Shown: in pieces, positions 34,444 to 42,698 of the stretch
Position numbering within the stretch: the stretch's first letter is position 1
Layout of the letters: the number at the start of each line of letters is the position of its first letter
Assembly: GCA_018712265.1 (NCBI GenBank)
Contig: DVHF01000082.1
Span: 1 to 55,542, forward strand
From: Candidatus Gallacutalibacter pullicola
GTDB taxonomy: Bacteria; Bacillota; Clostridia; Oscillospirales; Acutalibacteraceae
Reading direction: 5' to 3'
DNA: 55,542 bases
The notes under the pieces: generated by a model
Seen by the model: only the letters and a program-made list of their open reading frames with translations
Database searches by the model: none
What the model was told of the DNA's origin: nothing
Position numbers and translations under genes: made by a program

Positions 34444-35129
34444 TATCGAACCGCAATGTCGAGACGGATCCTTTTTCGAGGATCCACCATGGTAAGCGTT
34501 GGGCCGTCAGGCCCTTAGCGTGAGACTGCCCTGCTTAGTTAGCGCGAAACAGGGTGAGGTTACATGCCGAGGATCCCGAGCGGTTCGCGCCCGAAATAAG
34601 CGAAACAGTTTGCCGTGTAGTTGTACGATAATTGAGAAAGCTTTGCAAAGCGCAGGATTGTTTGGTATAGAGAGTGCACCTCTTGGCTCTCGATACGGTA
34701 CGTCCTACCTCAAAGGTTTCCGGCCGTGGGGGTGTAAGGGGGACGCGGCCAGAGCGCTCCCCCTGGGGGTCTTTAGGGGGTATCCCCCTAAATAGTCTTT
34801 TGCTTCCTTTTCTTCTAACAAGAAAAGGAAGGCCCTTGGGGGTTCGGGGGCATGGGCCGAATGGCCCCCGACGCTGGGACCTCTCAGGTCCGATAGATCA
34901 AAAGCCCGGAAACGGCCAGTTTCATGTTTTGCGCCCGCGGCCTGAGCGGCCCCTTTCGCCGGGACCTGCGAGGTCCGATAAAATAAAAAGCAGTGAGGCT
35001 GTAAGCTTCAAGAATACTTGTCTCGCCCGGGCAGGGCGAAAAGCTTTCAGATCGGTGATGCCGAAAGCTTCAAATCGTGTGTGTTTGGGCAGAGCGAAAA
35101 ACTGCCTTGAAAAAGAGAGAGTGATCGGG
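34444..35129 (+). other. Long non-coding, hairpin-rich stretch of unknown nature
   Basis: No credible gene is visible. The stretch contains a string of dyads: GGATCC..GGATCC (34469-34488), GGGCC..GGCCC (about 34501-34514), CCCTG..CAGGG (about 34529-34552), a perfect TTTAGGGGG-TAT-CCCCCTAAA hairpin (34772-34792) followed by TAGTCTTTT, and a perfect CTTCCTTTTCTT..AAGAAAAGGAAG hairpin (34803-34831). Two near-identical modules follow, GGGACCTCTCAGGTCCGATA (about 34879) and GGGACCTGCGAGGTCCGATA (about 34962), then two CGAAA(A)GCTTTCA-type units before the ABC gene. It may hold a non-coding RNA ending near 34800 and further repeats. I could not match it to a known RNA. Confidence 0.5.
34772..34800 (+). 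terminator. Terminator-like hairpin inside the unexplained stretch
   Basis: TTTAGGGGG (34772-34780) and CCCCCTAAA (34784-34792) pair perfectly around a three-base loop, with TCTTTT shortly after. It could end the preceding operon or an unannotated RNA. Confidence 0.55.
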
Positions 35130-35900
35130 ATGTCTTTATTACAGGTAAATCATTTGAAAAAAATTTATACAACCAGATTTGGAAATGCACAGGTGCAGGC
35201 GCTGTCTGATGTGAATTTTTCTGTGGAGGACGGCGAATTCGTCGCCATTATGGGAGAATCAGGATCGGGCAAAAGCACGCTGCTGAATATTTTGGCAGGG
35301 CTGGATCGTCCCACAGACGGCGAAGTCCTGATCGGCGGAAAGAATATTGCGTCGCTGTCGGATAAAGAACTGTCAGCGTTCCGGCGGGAGAATCTGGGCT
35401 TTGTGTTCCAGGACTTCAATCTGCTGGATACGTTTTCCATCCGCGATAATATTTATCTGCCGCTGGTGCTGTCGCGCCGAAGTGCAAAAGAGATGGAACG
35501 CCGTCTGTCTCCCCTCGCGGCGCGGCTTGGCATTTCAGAACTGCTGGAAAAATATCCGTATGAGGTCTCCGGCGGGCAGAAACAGCGCGTGGCCGTCGCA
35601 CGGGCGCTCATCACCGATCCGCAGGTGATTTTGGCGGATGAGCCGACCGGTGCGCTCGATTCCAAATCGTCGGAAGATCTGCTCCGGCTGTTCGGTGGTA
35701 TCAATAAGAGCGGACAGACCATTCTGATGGTGACGCACAGCGTCAGGGCGGCAAGCTGCGCCGGGCGCGTGCTGTTCATCCGTGACGGCGAGATCTTCCA
35801 CCAGATCTATCGCGGCGCAATGACAGAGGAGGAGCTGTACCAGAAAATTTCCGAAACGCTTGCGGTGCTTGCGTCAGGAGGTGTGCTCTATGAAGAATAG
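35130..35900 (+). CDS. BceA-like ABC transporter ATP-binding protein
   Basis: A 256-residue ATPase with Walker A GESGSGKST (about 41-49), Q-loop FVFQDFNLLDTFSIRDNIYLPLVL, signature VSGGQKQRVAVARAL and Walker [17 protein letters not shown]. The VFQDFNLLD..LPL pattern is typical of ATPases of the BceAB peptide-antibiotic resistance group. The start ATG at 35130 follows the purine-rich AAAAAGAGAGAG; the frame is open further upstream through hairpin DNA that is not coding. It overlaps the permease by 11 bases. No histidine kinase or response regulator, the usual partners, is adjacent. Confidence 0.9.
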   Translation: MSLLQVNHLKKIYTTRFGNAQVQALSDVNFSVEDGEFVAIMGESGSGKSTLLNILAGLDRPTDGEVLIGGKNIASLSDKELSAFRRENLGFVFQDFNLLDTFSIRDNIYLPLVLSRRSAKEMERRLSPLAARLGISELLEKYPYEVSGGQKQRVAVARALITDPQVILADEPTGALDSKSSEDLLRLFGGINKSGQTILMVTHSVRAASCAGRVLFIRDGEIFHQIYRGAMTEEELYQKISETLAVLASGGVLYEE

Positions 35901-37848
35901 CGGCTTTTTCCTGTCGCTGGCGTGGGAAAATATCCGGCGGAATAGAGCGATCTACGGACCGTACCTGCTGGCCGGGGCCGTATGCTCCGGGCTGATTTAT
36001 ACGTTGAACGCGATTTCAGAACAGCTTTCCTCAGGCGACGTCCGCTGGGCGGCGTATCTGTCCATGAATGTGAATTTCTGCGTCTGGTTCTGCGGACTGC
36101 TGGTGCTTCTGATCCTGTTCTATGTCAACAGCTTTGTGATGAAACGCCGCAAACGAGAATTGGGTTTGTATGCTGTTCTGGGGATGGAAAAGCGCCATAT
36201 CGCGGCGATCCTGTTTTGGGAAGTGCTGATAAGCGGCGCGGCCAGTCTGATTTGCGGGATTGCGGGCGGTCTGGTGTTCAGTCAGGTGATGTTCCGGATC
36301 CTGCTGTTTTTTACGAAGCTGTCGCAGCCTTTTTCGTTCCTCGCCGCGCCGGGTGCGATGATCCAGACAGCCGCGTGGATCGGAATCGTGTTTTTGCTGC
36401 TGCTCGTATATGATCTGCTGGTGCTTGCGAAAACGGATCCGGTCTCGCTGATCCATTCAGACAGCATCGGAGAGCGCGAGCCAAAGACGCGCTGGGTGCT
36501 GACGCTGTCCGGGCTGCTGACGCTTGCGCTCGGCTATGGGATTGTGTTCTGGGTGAACAGCCCGTCCGACGCGCTGGTGGCGTTTTTTCCGGCGGTTGTG
36601 CTGGTGATACTCGCAACGTTCCTGCTGTTTACGGCCGGGAGCATCGCGCTGCTCAAGCATTTGAGGAAGAAGAAAAGGTTTTATTACAGGCCAGAGAATT
36701 TTATTTCCGTTTCGGGACTTCTGTACAGGATGAAACAGAATGCCGTGGGACTTGCGTCGATCTGCATTCTGTCAACCTGTGTGCTGGTGACGCTGTCCAC
36801 GACGGTGTGCATCAATATCGGGGAGGAGGACGCCCTCCGGGAGAGATATCCCCGCGCGGCGCATCTGGTGCTTTCCGGATCCGGCACCGAAAATACAGCC
36901 GCACAGGATGCTGTCCGGACGCTCGCAGAGCAGTCGGGCGTAACGCTGGACAACGCGCAGGCGTTCACATCGGCGGCAATCTACACCCAGCGCGAGGGGG
37001 ACGCGATCCCGCTGGAATCGCAGTTTACCGGGACGTATCTGCGGATTGTGCCGGTGAGTGACTTTGAAGCCGCCGGCGGGCAGACGGTTTCGCTGGAACC
37101 GGGGGAAATCCTGCTGTATCAGGACGGCGGCGCACCGGCAGGGGATTCCCTTACGATCACAGGGGAGACGTTCCGGATCCGGGAGAAGGTGATCGCGCCG
37201 GAACTGCTGCGCGGCGGATCCGGCGTTGGTGAAAGCTTCGTTGCCATCGTGACGGAGGAGGATTTTTCCGTGCTGTCCTCCGCATGGGAGCAGGGACTTG
37301 GAGAGAATCTGGTGCGCTATGACTGGTATTTCGACGTGGGCGGGGAACAACCGGCGCGGGAGACGTTCCTTGCGGGACTGCGGGACGCGGCGGATGTGTC
37401 CGGGACGCTCCGCACCCTGGAGGACAGGGACGGGATGCGCAGTGAATTTTATGCGCTCAACGGGAGCCTGCTGTTCATCGGGATTTTCTTCGTGGTGCTG
37501 TTCCTGCTTGCGACGGTGCTGATTATCTACTATAAGCAGGTCACGGAGGGCTACGACGACTGTCAGCGGTTCCGGATTATGTCGGAAGTCGGCTTGAGCC
37601 GGGAGGAATCCCGCAGGGCGATCCGCCGTCAGGTTCTGCTGATGTTCTTCCTGCCGCTGGGCGGGGCAGTGATCCATATCGCGGCGGCATTCCATGTGCT
37701 GTGCGAGATGATGACGCTGTTCCAGCTGTATGATACGGCGTTGTTCCTGATCTGTACGGCGGGATCGGTGATTTTGTTTGGGTTGTTTTATTTTGTCGTG
37801 TACCGTTTGACGGCAAAGACGTATTTGCGGATTGTAGCACAAGGCTAA
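35890..37848 (+). CDS. BceB-like ABC transporter permease (FtsX domains)
   Basis: A 652-residue permease with ten predicted spans. Two FtsX-type bundles are present (first: NSFVMKRRKRELGLYAVLGMEKRHIAAILFWEVLISG; second near the C-terminus: RFRIMSEVGLSREESRRAIRRQVLLMFF), with a large external domain of about 220 residues between spans seven and eight, as in BceB and related bacitracin/lantibiotic resistance permeases. The start follows AGGAGGT inside the ATPase gene. The TAA stop (37846-37848) lies inside a family B repeat, so the last residues may have been altered by the insertion. Confidence 0.9.
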   Translation: MKNSGFFLSLAWENIRRNRAIYGPYLLAGAVCSGLIYTLNAISEQLSSGDVRWAAYLSMNVNFCVWFCGLLVLLILFYVNSFVMKRRKRELGLYAVLGMEKRHIAAILFWEVLISGAASLICGIAGGLVFSQVMFRILLFFTKLSQPFSFLAAPGAMIQTAAWIGIVFLLLLVYDLLVLAKTDPVSLIHSDSIGEREPKTRWVLTLSGLLTLALGYGIVFWVNSPSDALVAFFPAVVLVILATFLLFTAGSIALLKHLRKKKRFYYRPENFISVSGLLYRMKQNAVGLASICILSTCVLVTLSTTVCINIGEEDALRERYPRAAHLVLSGSGTENTAAQDAVRTLAEQSGVTLDNAQAFTSAAIYTQREGDAIPLESQFTGTYLRIVPVSDFEAAGGQTVSLEPGEILLYQDGGAPAGDSLTITGETFRIREKVIAPELLRGGSGVGESFVAIVTEEDFSVLSSAWEQGLGENLVRYDWYFDVGGEQPARETFLAGLRDAADVSGTLRTLEDRDGMRSEFYALNGSLLFIGIFFVVLFLLATVLIIYYKQVTEGYDDCQRFRIMSEVGLSREESRRAIRRQVLLMFFLPLGGAVIHIAAAFHVLCEMMTLFQLYDTALFLICTAGSVILFGLFYFVVYRLTAKTYLRIVAQG

Positions 37849-38450
37849 GCCTTGACGTAATTCGCGCCGCGCGTCGTGACCTCCGCGGAAACGCCGATAG
37901 GAACAGGAACTCTGTCGCGGTGGGAGGCAAAAGGATAAAGTTTTCGCCAGCTTTTTCAAAAGGGCGCCGTGCGCCAGTGGCGCACAAACAAGGCGCCGAC
38001 CGAAGCGGGAAGCGGAGACCCGGCGGGGGCGCGGGAAGATTCCCCCACAGAGTGGGGGAAATGTCGCGAAGCGACAAAAGGAAGATCCCCCCGCGGGGCG
38101 GGGGGAATGTCATGAAATGACAAGGGGGGACGGCCTCCGTGAGAGGACGGCCCGTGTTGCGGGCGAGGAGCCCCACAAGCCAAAGAGGAACGCGAAGCGT
38201 TCCCCCAGAAAGATGAGCAAACAGAGCAGGGGAACCATCCGGTGGATGGTTCCCCGAAACGCATTTGCGGACCCCAGAGGCAGTATTCCTACTCCACCAC
38301 AAAGCTAAGCCTTGATACACCCCCTGTGGCAAGCCAAATCGGCTCGCTAATATACGAAGAAAGGTTGCAGCGCGGGCGAATCAGCCCAATCGACCACCCA
38401 GCCGGGCGGAGGTACGACGCGTGCGCGTTCTACGTCAAGGCTTAGCCTTG
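37841..38450. repeat. Family B inverted-repeat element interrupted by family A copy 4
   Basis: The left part (37841-37928) begins AAGGCTAAGCCTTGACGTAA and runs to CTCTGTCGCGGTGGGAGG, where the match to other family B copies stops. The right part (about 38340-38450) resumes with GAAGAAAGGTTGCAGCGCGGGCG and ends TACGTCAAGGCTTAGCCTTG, the inverted counterpart of the start. A family A element lies between them, together with about 60 bases that begin with another AAGCTAAGCCTTG. The element supplies the stop codon of the upstream permease gene. Confidence 0.75.
37929..38276 (+). repeat. Family A palindromic repeat, copy 4 (longest form)
   Basis: Standard modules (AAAGTTTTCGCC, GGCGAGGAGCCCC, GGAACGCGAAGCGTTCC, GATGAGCAAACAG, GGGGAACCATCC/GGATGGTTCCCC, GAAACGCATTTGCGGA) plus the insert also seen in copy 2 (GGGCGCCGTGCGCCAGTGGCGCAC and CCCCCACAGAGTGGGGG hairpins) and two further hairpins, CCCCCCGCGGGGCGGGGGG and ATGTCATGAAATGACA. 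It lies inside a family B element and points the same way as the upstream permease gene. Confidence 0.8.
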
Positions 38451-38507
38451 GCAGGTGTAAATTCACGAAAAATGAGGAAGATAAGTGCTGTTTTTTAGAA
38501 ATATCAC

Positions 38508-38536
38508 TTGTCAGACGGGATCGGAAATGCTATAAT
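38508..38536 (+). promoter_or_regulatory. Promoter of the sensory hydrogenase operon
   Basis: TTGTCA (38508-38513) and a perfect TATAAT (38531-38536) are separated by 17 bases, about 100 bases before the first gene. The intervening leader holds a weak dyad (CGCCTGCCGGTTCC..GGAAGCTCCGGCGTGGCTGGCG) that might regulate. Confidence 0.75.
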
Positions 38537-38644
38537 AAAAGAAAAATCCACGCCTTACCGCATGACAATTCTGCGCGCCTGCCGGTTCCCGCTTTCGGAA
38601 GCTCCGGCGTGGCTGGCGTTTTTTTGAAAGGGGTATTTTTTCTT

Positions 38645-38890
38645 ATGGACATTACCATCTGTGTAGGCAGTTCCTGCCATCTGAAAGGCTCCCGCGACGT
38701 GATCAGCATTTTTGAGCGCATGGTGGAAAAGTACAATCTCAAGGATAAGATCGAACTGAAAGGTTCGTTCTGCATGGGAGAATGTACAAATGCAGGCGTA
38801 TGCGTCTGTCTGGGTGAGGAACGGTTCAAGGTGATTCCGTCCGAAGCCGGGGAGTTCTTTGAAAAAGAGGTTTTGCCAAGAGTTTCATAA
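38645..38890 (+). CDS. Thioredoxin-like [2Fe-2S] ferredoxin (NuoE-type)
   Basis: An 81-residue protein with the four-cysteine pattern of NuoE/HydC-like [2Fe-2S] domains: CVGSSCHLKG near residues 6-15 and CMGECTNAGVCVCLG near 43-57. It is only the ferredoxin domain, without the helical extension of full NuoE. It is the first gene of an operon with a hydrogenase-like PAS protein and a phosphatase and probably relays electrons to or from the hydrogenase-like protein. The ATG at 38645 gives a typical length. Confidence 0.88.
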   Translation: MDITICVGSSCHLKGSRDVISIFERMVEKYNLKDKIELKGSFCMGECTNAGVCVCLGEERFKVIPSEAGEFFEKEVLPRVS

Positions 38891-38998
38891 ATTGAGCGTC
38901 TGCGGACGGCCCGCTTTCCTTCCCGTTGGCCGGAAGGGACGGGCCGTCCTCTTTTGCCGGGTAGCCCGGTTGGATTTTATGGAGAAGGATGGTTCGTT

Positions 38999-40711
38999 AT
39001 GGGGATTATCGGCTTGAAAAAGGCTAACTGTAAAAACTGCTACAAGTGCATCAAGGTCTGCCCGGTGAAATCCATTAAGGTGGAGAATGAGCAGGCGAAG
39101 ATCATGGATCGCTCCTGCGTTCTGTGCGGGACCTGTCTGGAAGAATGTCCGCAGGGCGCCAAGACGATCACCAGCGCCGTGGATCGGATCAAATCGTACC
39201 TGAAAAACGGCGACCGCGTGATTATTTCCCTTGCGCCGTCGTATTTTGGATCGTTCGATTTCGAAAGCCCGCAGAAATTTGTGGGGGCGATTAAGGCTCT
39301 CGGCTTCTACGGCGTCTCCGAGACGAGCGAGGGCGCGGCCTACGTCACCGCTGAATACCACTGTCTTGTGAAAGAAAATAAGATGGATAATATCCTCACC
39401 ACCTGCTGCCCGTCGTTCAATAACCTGGTGGAGAAATATTATCCGGATCTGGTGCCGCAGATGGCCCCGGTTGTCTCCCCAATGATTGCCCATGGCCGCC
39501 TGCTGCGGGAGGCTTACGGTCACGACTGCCGCGTCGTGTTTGCGGGGCCGTGCATCGCAAAGATCGATGAGGCGGAGGACATCCGCCACAATAATGAGAT
39601 CGACGCGGTGATCACCTTTGAGGAGCTGGCCGAATGGCTCAACAGCGAGGGCGAGAAGATTGCGGCGGCCGAGCCTGCGCCATTCCTGAACGGCAGCTCG
39701 AAGATCCTGCGCGAATATCCCGTGACGGGCGGCATTATCGAATCGCTGCGCGCCCTGGGAGATACAGGGGATTGGCAGATGCTCAGCGTCAGCGGGAGCG
39801 CAGGGTGCATCGATCTGTGCCATTCGCTCCAGCGCGGAGAGCTGCATCACTGCTTCATTGAGGTGAATATGTGCCGCGAGGCGTGCATCAACGGGCCTGT
39901 CACCGTGCGGGACGGCGTTTCCCGTTTCGCGACGAAGCTGAAGATCCGCCGCTATGCAAGGGAGGATGCAGACGGCTACCCGAATATGCCGGAAAGCATC
40001 CCGATGGGGAAAAAGTTTGTGGATCGCTCCGTCAGGGAGGATATTCCGGACGAAGCCACTATCCGCGCGATCCTCGCCAAAATCGGCAAGGAGACGCCGG
40101 AGCAGGAGCTCAACTGTGGATCCTGCGGCTATCCGTCGTGCCGCGCCAAGGCGATCGCTGTGTACCAGAACAAGGCCGAGCTCACCATGTGCATCCCGTA
40201 TATGAAAGAGCGCGCCGAATCGCTTTCCAACTACGTGCTCACCGAGACGCCGAACATCACGATTATCGTCGACGAGGAACTGAAAATCGTTGAGTTCAAT
40301 GCCGCCGCGGAGAAGGCGTTCCGCATCACACGCCATGAGGCGCTCCAGAAGTACCTGTATGAGCTGATCGACACGTCGGATTTCCAGACGGTATTTGAAA
40401 CGCGCCAGTCCATCAGCGATAAGAAGGTGCAGTACCGCGATTATGGGATCACTACGGTGCAGAGCATCATTTACATAGCCAAGCAGAACCTCGCGATGGG
40501 GATTTTCCGTGATGTGACGCAGGAGGCTGCCGCGGAGCAGAGCCGCTATAAGCTGCAAATGGATACGATGGAAATGGCACAGAAGGTCATCGACAAGCAG
40601 ATGATCGCGGCGCAGGAGATCGCGAGCCTGCTCGGCGAGACGACAGCTGAAACGAAAGCCACGCTGACGAAGCTGAAGAATATGATTGTGGACGATGGTG
40701 ATCAGAGATGA
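38999..40711 (+). CDS. Sensory [FeFe]-hydrogenase-like protein with Fe-S and PAS domains
   Basis: A 570-residue protein. Two [4Fe-4S] motifs come first (C11, C14, C17, C21 and C40, C43, C46, C50). The H-cluster domain follows with TTCCPSF (C136-C137), GPCIAKIDEAE (C185) and NMCREACINGP (C292, C296): all four expected ligands plus the proton-shuttle cysteine are present, but the motifs differ from catalytic hydrogenases (TSCCPGW and MACxxGCxxGGG). A further Fe-S motif, CGSCGYPSC..C (373-398), precedes a PAS domain (about 415-510) and a helical tail. This is the layout of putative H2-sensing hydrogenases. The ATG at 38999 follows GGAGAAGGA. It overlaps the phosphatase gene by four bases. Confidence 0.9.
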   Translation: MGIIGLKKANCKNCYKCIKVCPVKSIKVENEQAKIMDRSCVLCGTCLEECPQGAKTITSAVDRIKSYLKNGDRVIISLAPSYFGSFDFESPQKFVGAIKALGFYGVSETSEGAAYVTAEYHCLVKENKMDNILTTCCPSFNNLVEKYYPDLVPQMAPVVSPMIAHGRLLREAYGHDCRVVFAGPCIAKIDEAEDIRHNNEIDAVITFEELAEWLNSEGEKIAAAEPAPFLNGSSKILREYPVTGGIIESLRALGDTGDWQMLSVSGSAGCIDLCHSLQRGELHHCFIEVNMCREACINGPVTVRDGVSRFATKLKIRRYAREDADGYPNMPESIPMGKKFVDRSVREDIPDEATIRAILAKIGKETPEQELNCGSCGYPSCRAKAIAVYQNKAELTMCIPYMKERAESLSNYVLTETPNITIIVDEELKIVEFNAAAEKAFRITRHEALQKYLYELIDTSDFQTVFETRQSISDKKVQYRDYGITTVQSIIYIAKQNLAMGIFRDVTQEAAAEQSRYKLQMDTMEMAQKVIDKQMIAAQEIASLLGETTAETKATLTKLKNMIVDDGDQR

Positions 40712-41880
40712 AAATGCACGTTGACACCGCCTACCGCAGCCTGAACCATTATGGCGAGGAACTCTGCGGCGACAAGGTAAAAATTACGCATACGGACGAT
40801 TCGACCATCGCGGTGCTGGCGGACGGTCTGGGCAGCGGGGTCAAGGCGAACATCCTCGCCACCCTGACGAGCACCATTATTTCGACGATGCTCACCGAAG
40901 GCGCGCCGATCGAGGAGGCCGTGGAGACCATCACACGCACGCTTCCGGTGTGCAGCGTGCGCAAGCTGGCGTATTCGACCTTCACCATCGCCCAGATCCG
41001 TGACGACGGGCAGACCTATCTGGTGGAGTTCGACAACCCGCCATGTATCTATATCCGCGACGGCAAGCTCATGCCGCTGGAACAGAAGCCGCGCACCGTG
41101 GACGGGAAGAAGATTTACGAGAGCCGGTTCCGTCTCCAGCCCGGGGACATTCTGGCCATGATCAGCGACGGCGTCACATACGCGGGCGTCGGTCAGGCGC
41201 TCAATTTCGGCTGGAACTGGGATAACGTCTCGGCGTGGCTGGCGCGAACCACCCAGAAAGAGAAGTCCGCGCCGCGTCTGGCAAGCTCTCTGGCCGAGGC
41301 GGTCAACGATCTGTATCTCGATAAGCCGGGAGACGATTCCACCTGCCTGATTATCCGCGCAACGCCGCAGTGCGTGGTGAATATGCTCTCCGGCCCGCCG
41401 GTCGATAAAGCCAACGACAACCGCATGGTGCACGATTTCATCACGTCGCCCGGCAAGAAGCTGATCTGCGGCGGAACAAGCGCCAACATTGTCGCGCGTG
41501 TGCTCAACCGCCGCATCGAAACGGTGCTGGATTATTCCGATCCCACGGTGCCGCCGATCGCGAAGCTGGAGGGGATCGATCTGGTGACGGAAGGTGTCCT
41601 GACGCTCAGCCGCACCGTGGAAATCCTGCGCGATTACCTCAACCATGAGGCGGACGAGGAGTATTTCCGCCGTCTTGACGCGAAAAACGGCGCGGCCATG
41701 ATCGCGCGGATGCTTCTGGAGGAATGCACGAATCTGCGGGTATTCATCGGTCGGGCGATCAATCCGGCGCACCAGAACCCGGGACTCCCCGCGGATCTGA
41801 GCATCAAGATGAAGCTGCTCGACGATCTCTGCGTGCTGGTGGAGCGCATGGGCAAGCGCGTCGAAAAAATTTATTATTGA
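40708..41880 (+). CDS. SpoIIE/PP2C-type serine phosphatase
   Basis: A 390-residue protein. The first part is a PP2C-like phosphatase domain: AVLADGLGSGVKANILATLTS with the metal-binding aspartate, DILAMISDGVTYAG, and GDDSTCLIIRA with the second acidic cluster. The C-terminal 180 residues are not recognised (GTSANIVARVLNRRIETVLDYSDPTVPPIAKLEGIDLVTEGVLTL). It is translationally coupled to the hydrogenase-like PAS protein and is the probable output: redox or H2 sensing would change the phosphorylation of an unknown target, perhaps an anti-sigma-antagonist type protein. No such target is in the window. Confidence 0.88.
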   Translation: MKMHVDTAYRSLNHYGEELCGDKVKITHTDDSTIAVLADGLGSGVKANILATLTSTIISTMLTEGAPIEEAVETITRTLPVCSVRKLAYSTFTIAQIRDDGQTYLVEFDNPPCIYIRDGKLMPLEQKPRTVDGKKIYESRFRLQPGDILAMISDGVTYAGVGQALNFGWNWDNVSAWLARTTQKEKSAPRLASSLAEAVNDLYLDKPGDDSTCLIIRATPQCVVNMLSGPPVDKANDNRMVHDFITSPGKKLICGGTSANIVARVLNRRIETVLDYSDPTVPPIAKLEGIDLVTEGVLTLSRTVEILRDYLNHEADEEYFRRLDAKNGAAMIARMLLEECTNLRVFIGRAINPAHQNPGLPADLSIKMKLLDDLCVLVERMGKRVEKIYY

Positions 41881-41904
41881 ATCTATGTTGAAATAGCGGA
41901 ATGT

Positions 41905-41936
41905 GGGGCACAGCGGCGGCTGTGCCCTCAATTTTT
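41905..41936 (+). terminator. Terminator of the sensory hydrogenase operon
   Basis: GGGGCACAG and CTGTGCCCT pair around CGGCGG, followed by CAATTTTTG, 25 bases after the phosphatase stop. Confidence 0.8.
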
Positions 41937-41970
41937 GTGGATCAACAGCGGATAATGTGGTAAAATCAAG

Positions 41971-42085
41971 GAGCAAAGATAAAAACGCAACGTAAGGGAA
42001 AATCTCTTACAGAGCCGGTAGGTAGCCCGGCCGCACCGTCTGGTGTAAGTAACCCTCCCTCCTTAGGGTCGTCCGTTCTTTGCTC
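41971..42085 (+). promoter_or_regulatory. yjdF motif riboswitch (azaaromatic-responsive RNA)
   Basis: GAGCAAAGA (41971-41979) pairs with TCTTTGCTC (42077-42085) to form the closing stem. Inside are GAGCCGGTAGGTAGCCCGGC (42012-42031), a CCGTCTGGTG segment and CCCTCC..TTAGGG, in the arrangement of the yjdF RNA. It lies directly upstream of a yjdF-family gene, the usual partner, and an extended -10 (TGTGGTAAAAT, ending 41966) sits just before it. The known RNA binds heterocyclic aromatic compounds and raises yjdF translation. Confidence 0.88.
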
Positions 42086-42112
42086 GGTATCATTATTTAA
42101 GGAGGAATTGTC

Positions 42113-42529
42113 ATGGACAAGGTATCAGGCAGATTGACGGTATTTTTTGAGGAACCATTCTGGGTAGGCGTTTTTGAGCGCATATCGGAGGGAAAGTTAT
42201 CCGTATGCAAGGTTACGTTCGGCGCGGAACCGAAAGACTGCGAGATATATGATTTTGTTCTGAAGAATTACTGTTGTCTGAAATTTAGTCCGGCTGTGGC
42301 AGCTGCTGTCAAAGAGGACGCCCGCAATCCAAAACGGGCACAGCGAGAAGTGCGGAAACAGGTACAGAATACCGGGATAGGTACAAAATCGCAGCAGGCT
42401 TTGAAATTACAGCAGGAGCAGTTGAAAACCGAACGCAGGACTGTGAACCGGGAACGACGGGAGGCAGAGAAACAGCGGCGGTTTGAACTGAAACAGCAGA
42501 AAAGGAAAGAAAAGCACAGGGGCAGGTAA
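42113..42529 (+). CDS. yjdF: YjdF family protein (DUF2992)
   Basis: A 138-residue protein. The N-terminal 60 residues (GRLTVFFEEPFWVGVFERISEGKLSVCKVTFGAEPKDCEIYDFVL) are the DUF2992/YjdF core; the C-terminal half is a charged helical segment rich in Lys, Arg, Glu and Gln. Biochemical role unknown; by its riboswitch it is linked to dealing with toxic or signalling aromatic heterocycles. The start follows AAGGAGG. The stop codon lies in the loop of the terminator hairpin. The codons look AT-richer than those of its neighbours. Confidence 0.92.
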   Translation: MDKVSGRLTVFFEEPFWVGVFERISEGKLSVCKVTFGAEPKDCEIYDFVLKNYCCLKFSPAVAAAVKEDARNPKRAQREVRKQVQNTGIGTKSQQALKLQQEQLKTERRTVNRERREAEKQRRFELKQQKRKEKHRGR

Positions 42530-42547
42530 ATACCTGCCCCGGCTTTT
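42519..42547 (+). terminator. Terminator overlapping the end of yjdF
   Basis: GGGGCAGGTA (42519-42528) pairs with TACCTGCCCC (42531-42540), followed by GGCTTTTTT. The stem includes the last yjdF codons and stop. Confidence 0.9.
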
Positions 42548-42698
42548 TTAGAGATTGGTTTTCAGCACAGTTGACAAAAATGATCTCCAATTTTCTACGA
42601 ATGACGGCCGGACTACCATAAAAATCCCCTGTCTTTCCATGCAGGAATTCCTTATAATAGAATAAAAATGGGTACGCAATTTTGGCGGAGGTGTTGTT

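Noticed and set aside
34444-34800. Group II intron or tmRNA
   Set aside because: I looked for the domain V pattern, a reverse transcriptase and the tmRNA tag and acceptor ends, and saw none.
38885-40558. Long reverse-strand frame opposite the hydrogenase-like gene
   Set aside because: The forward strand encodes intact cysteine motifs; the antisense product has none.
38999-40711. Ordinary hydrogen-producing hydrogenase
   Set aside because: The H-cluster motifs deviate, a PAS domain follows and the next gene is a phosphatase, so a sensory role is more likely.
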